Source of the DNA: an uncultured Eubacteriales bacterium
GTDB lineage: Bacteria > Bacillota > Clostridia > Oscillospirales > Oscillospiraceae
Direction of reading: 5' to 3'
Length of the DNA: 11,776 nucleotides
Assembly (NCBI GenBank): GCA_900549705.1
Contig: URPI01000058.1
Span: 1 to 11,776, forward strand
Made by a program: the position numbers and the translations under genes. Positions 11,766-11,776 of this stretch are shown in pieces. The notes under the pieces were generated by a model that did not search any database, was not told where the DNA came from, and was given only the letters and a program-made list of their open reading frames with translations. Every line of letters begins with the position of its first letter. Within the stretch, counting starts at the first letter, position 1.

Positions 11766-11776
11766 GTTTTGTTGCG

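Overview
This is a GC-rich stretch of what is probably a Bacillota (Clostridia) chromosome, most likely from the Oscillospiraceae/Ruminococcaceae. The grounds are an HU-RqcP pair next to a SpoVB/YabM-type flippase (a Firmicutes neighbourhood), Gram-positive style Shine-Dalgarno sites and promoters, and abundant short palindromic repeats. Assignment below class level is a guess.

Layout. Positions 1-219 hold interspersed repeats. Positions 260-610 hold no gene but nine DnaA-box-like sites, three of them perfect TTATCCACA. They lie around an AT-rich palindrome and a TAG-triplet array that resembles a DnaA-trio. I read this as a candidate replication origin (oriC), although neither dnaA nor dnaN is in the window. 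From 758 to 4144 a three-gene set (SGNH hydrolase with an Ig-like domain, MBOAT O-acyltransferase, DHHW/AlgX-like protein) looks like an O-acylation system for an exported glycan. A GtrII-type membrane glycosyltransferase follows with its own promoter (4267-5829). A diacylglycerol-kinase-family lipid kinase and an overlapping Nudix hydrolase end the plus-strand block at a clear terminator (7298-7342).

Positions 7343-7784 are a repeat-filled gap between convergent gene blocks. On the minus strand, an atypical MtaD-like amidohydrolase (TTG start) is joined by a 1-base overlap to a SpoVB/YabM-like flippase. HU and rqcP follow with their own extended -10 promoter and a strong terminator. The right edge (11468-11776) is again repeats, including a 184-bp element with inverted ends. 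A 56-bp sequence at position 1 recurs in inverted orientation at 11544-11599, so nearly the whole window sits between inverted repeats.

Most noteworthy: the origin-like region away from dnaA/dnaN; the repeat family whose flanks are constant while the palindromic core changes; and the amidohydrolase, which keeps its metal ligands but seems to have lost two catalytic residues of the deaminase family.
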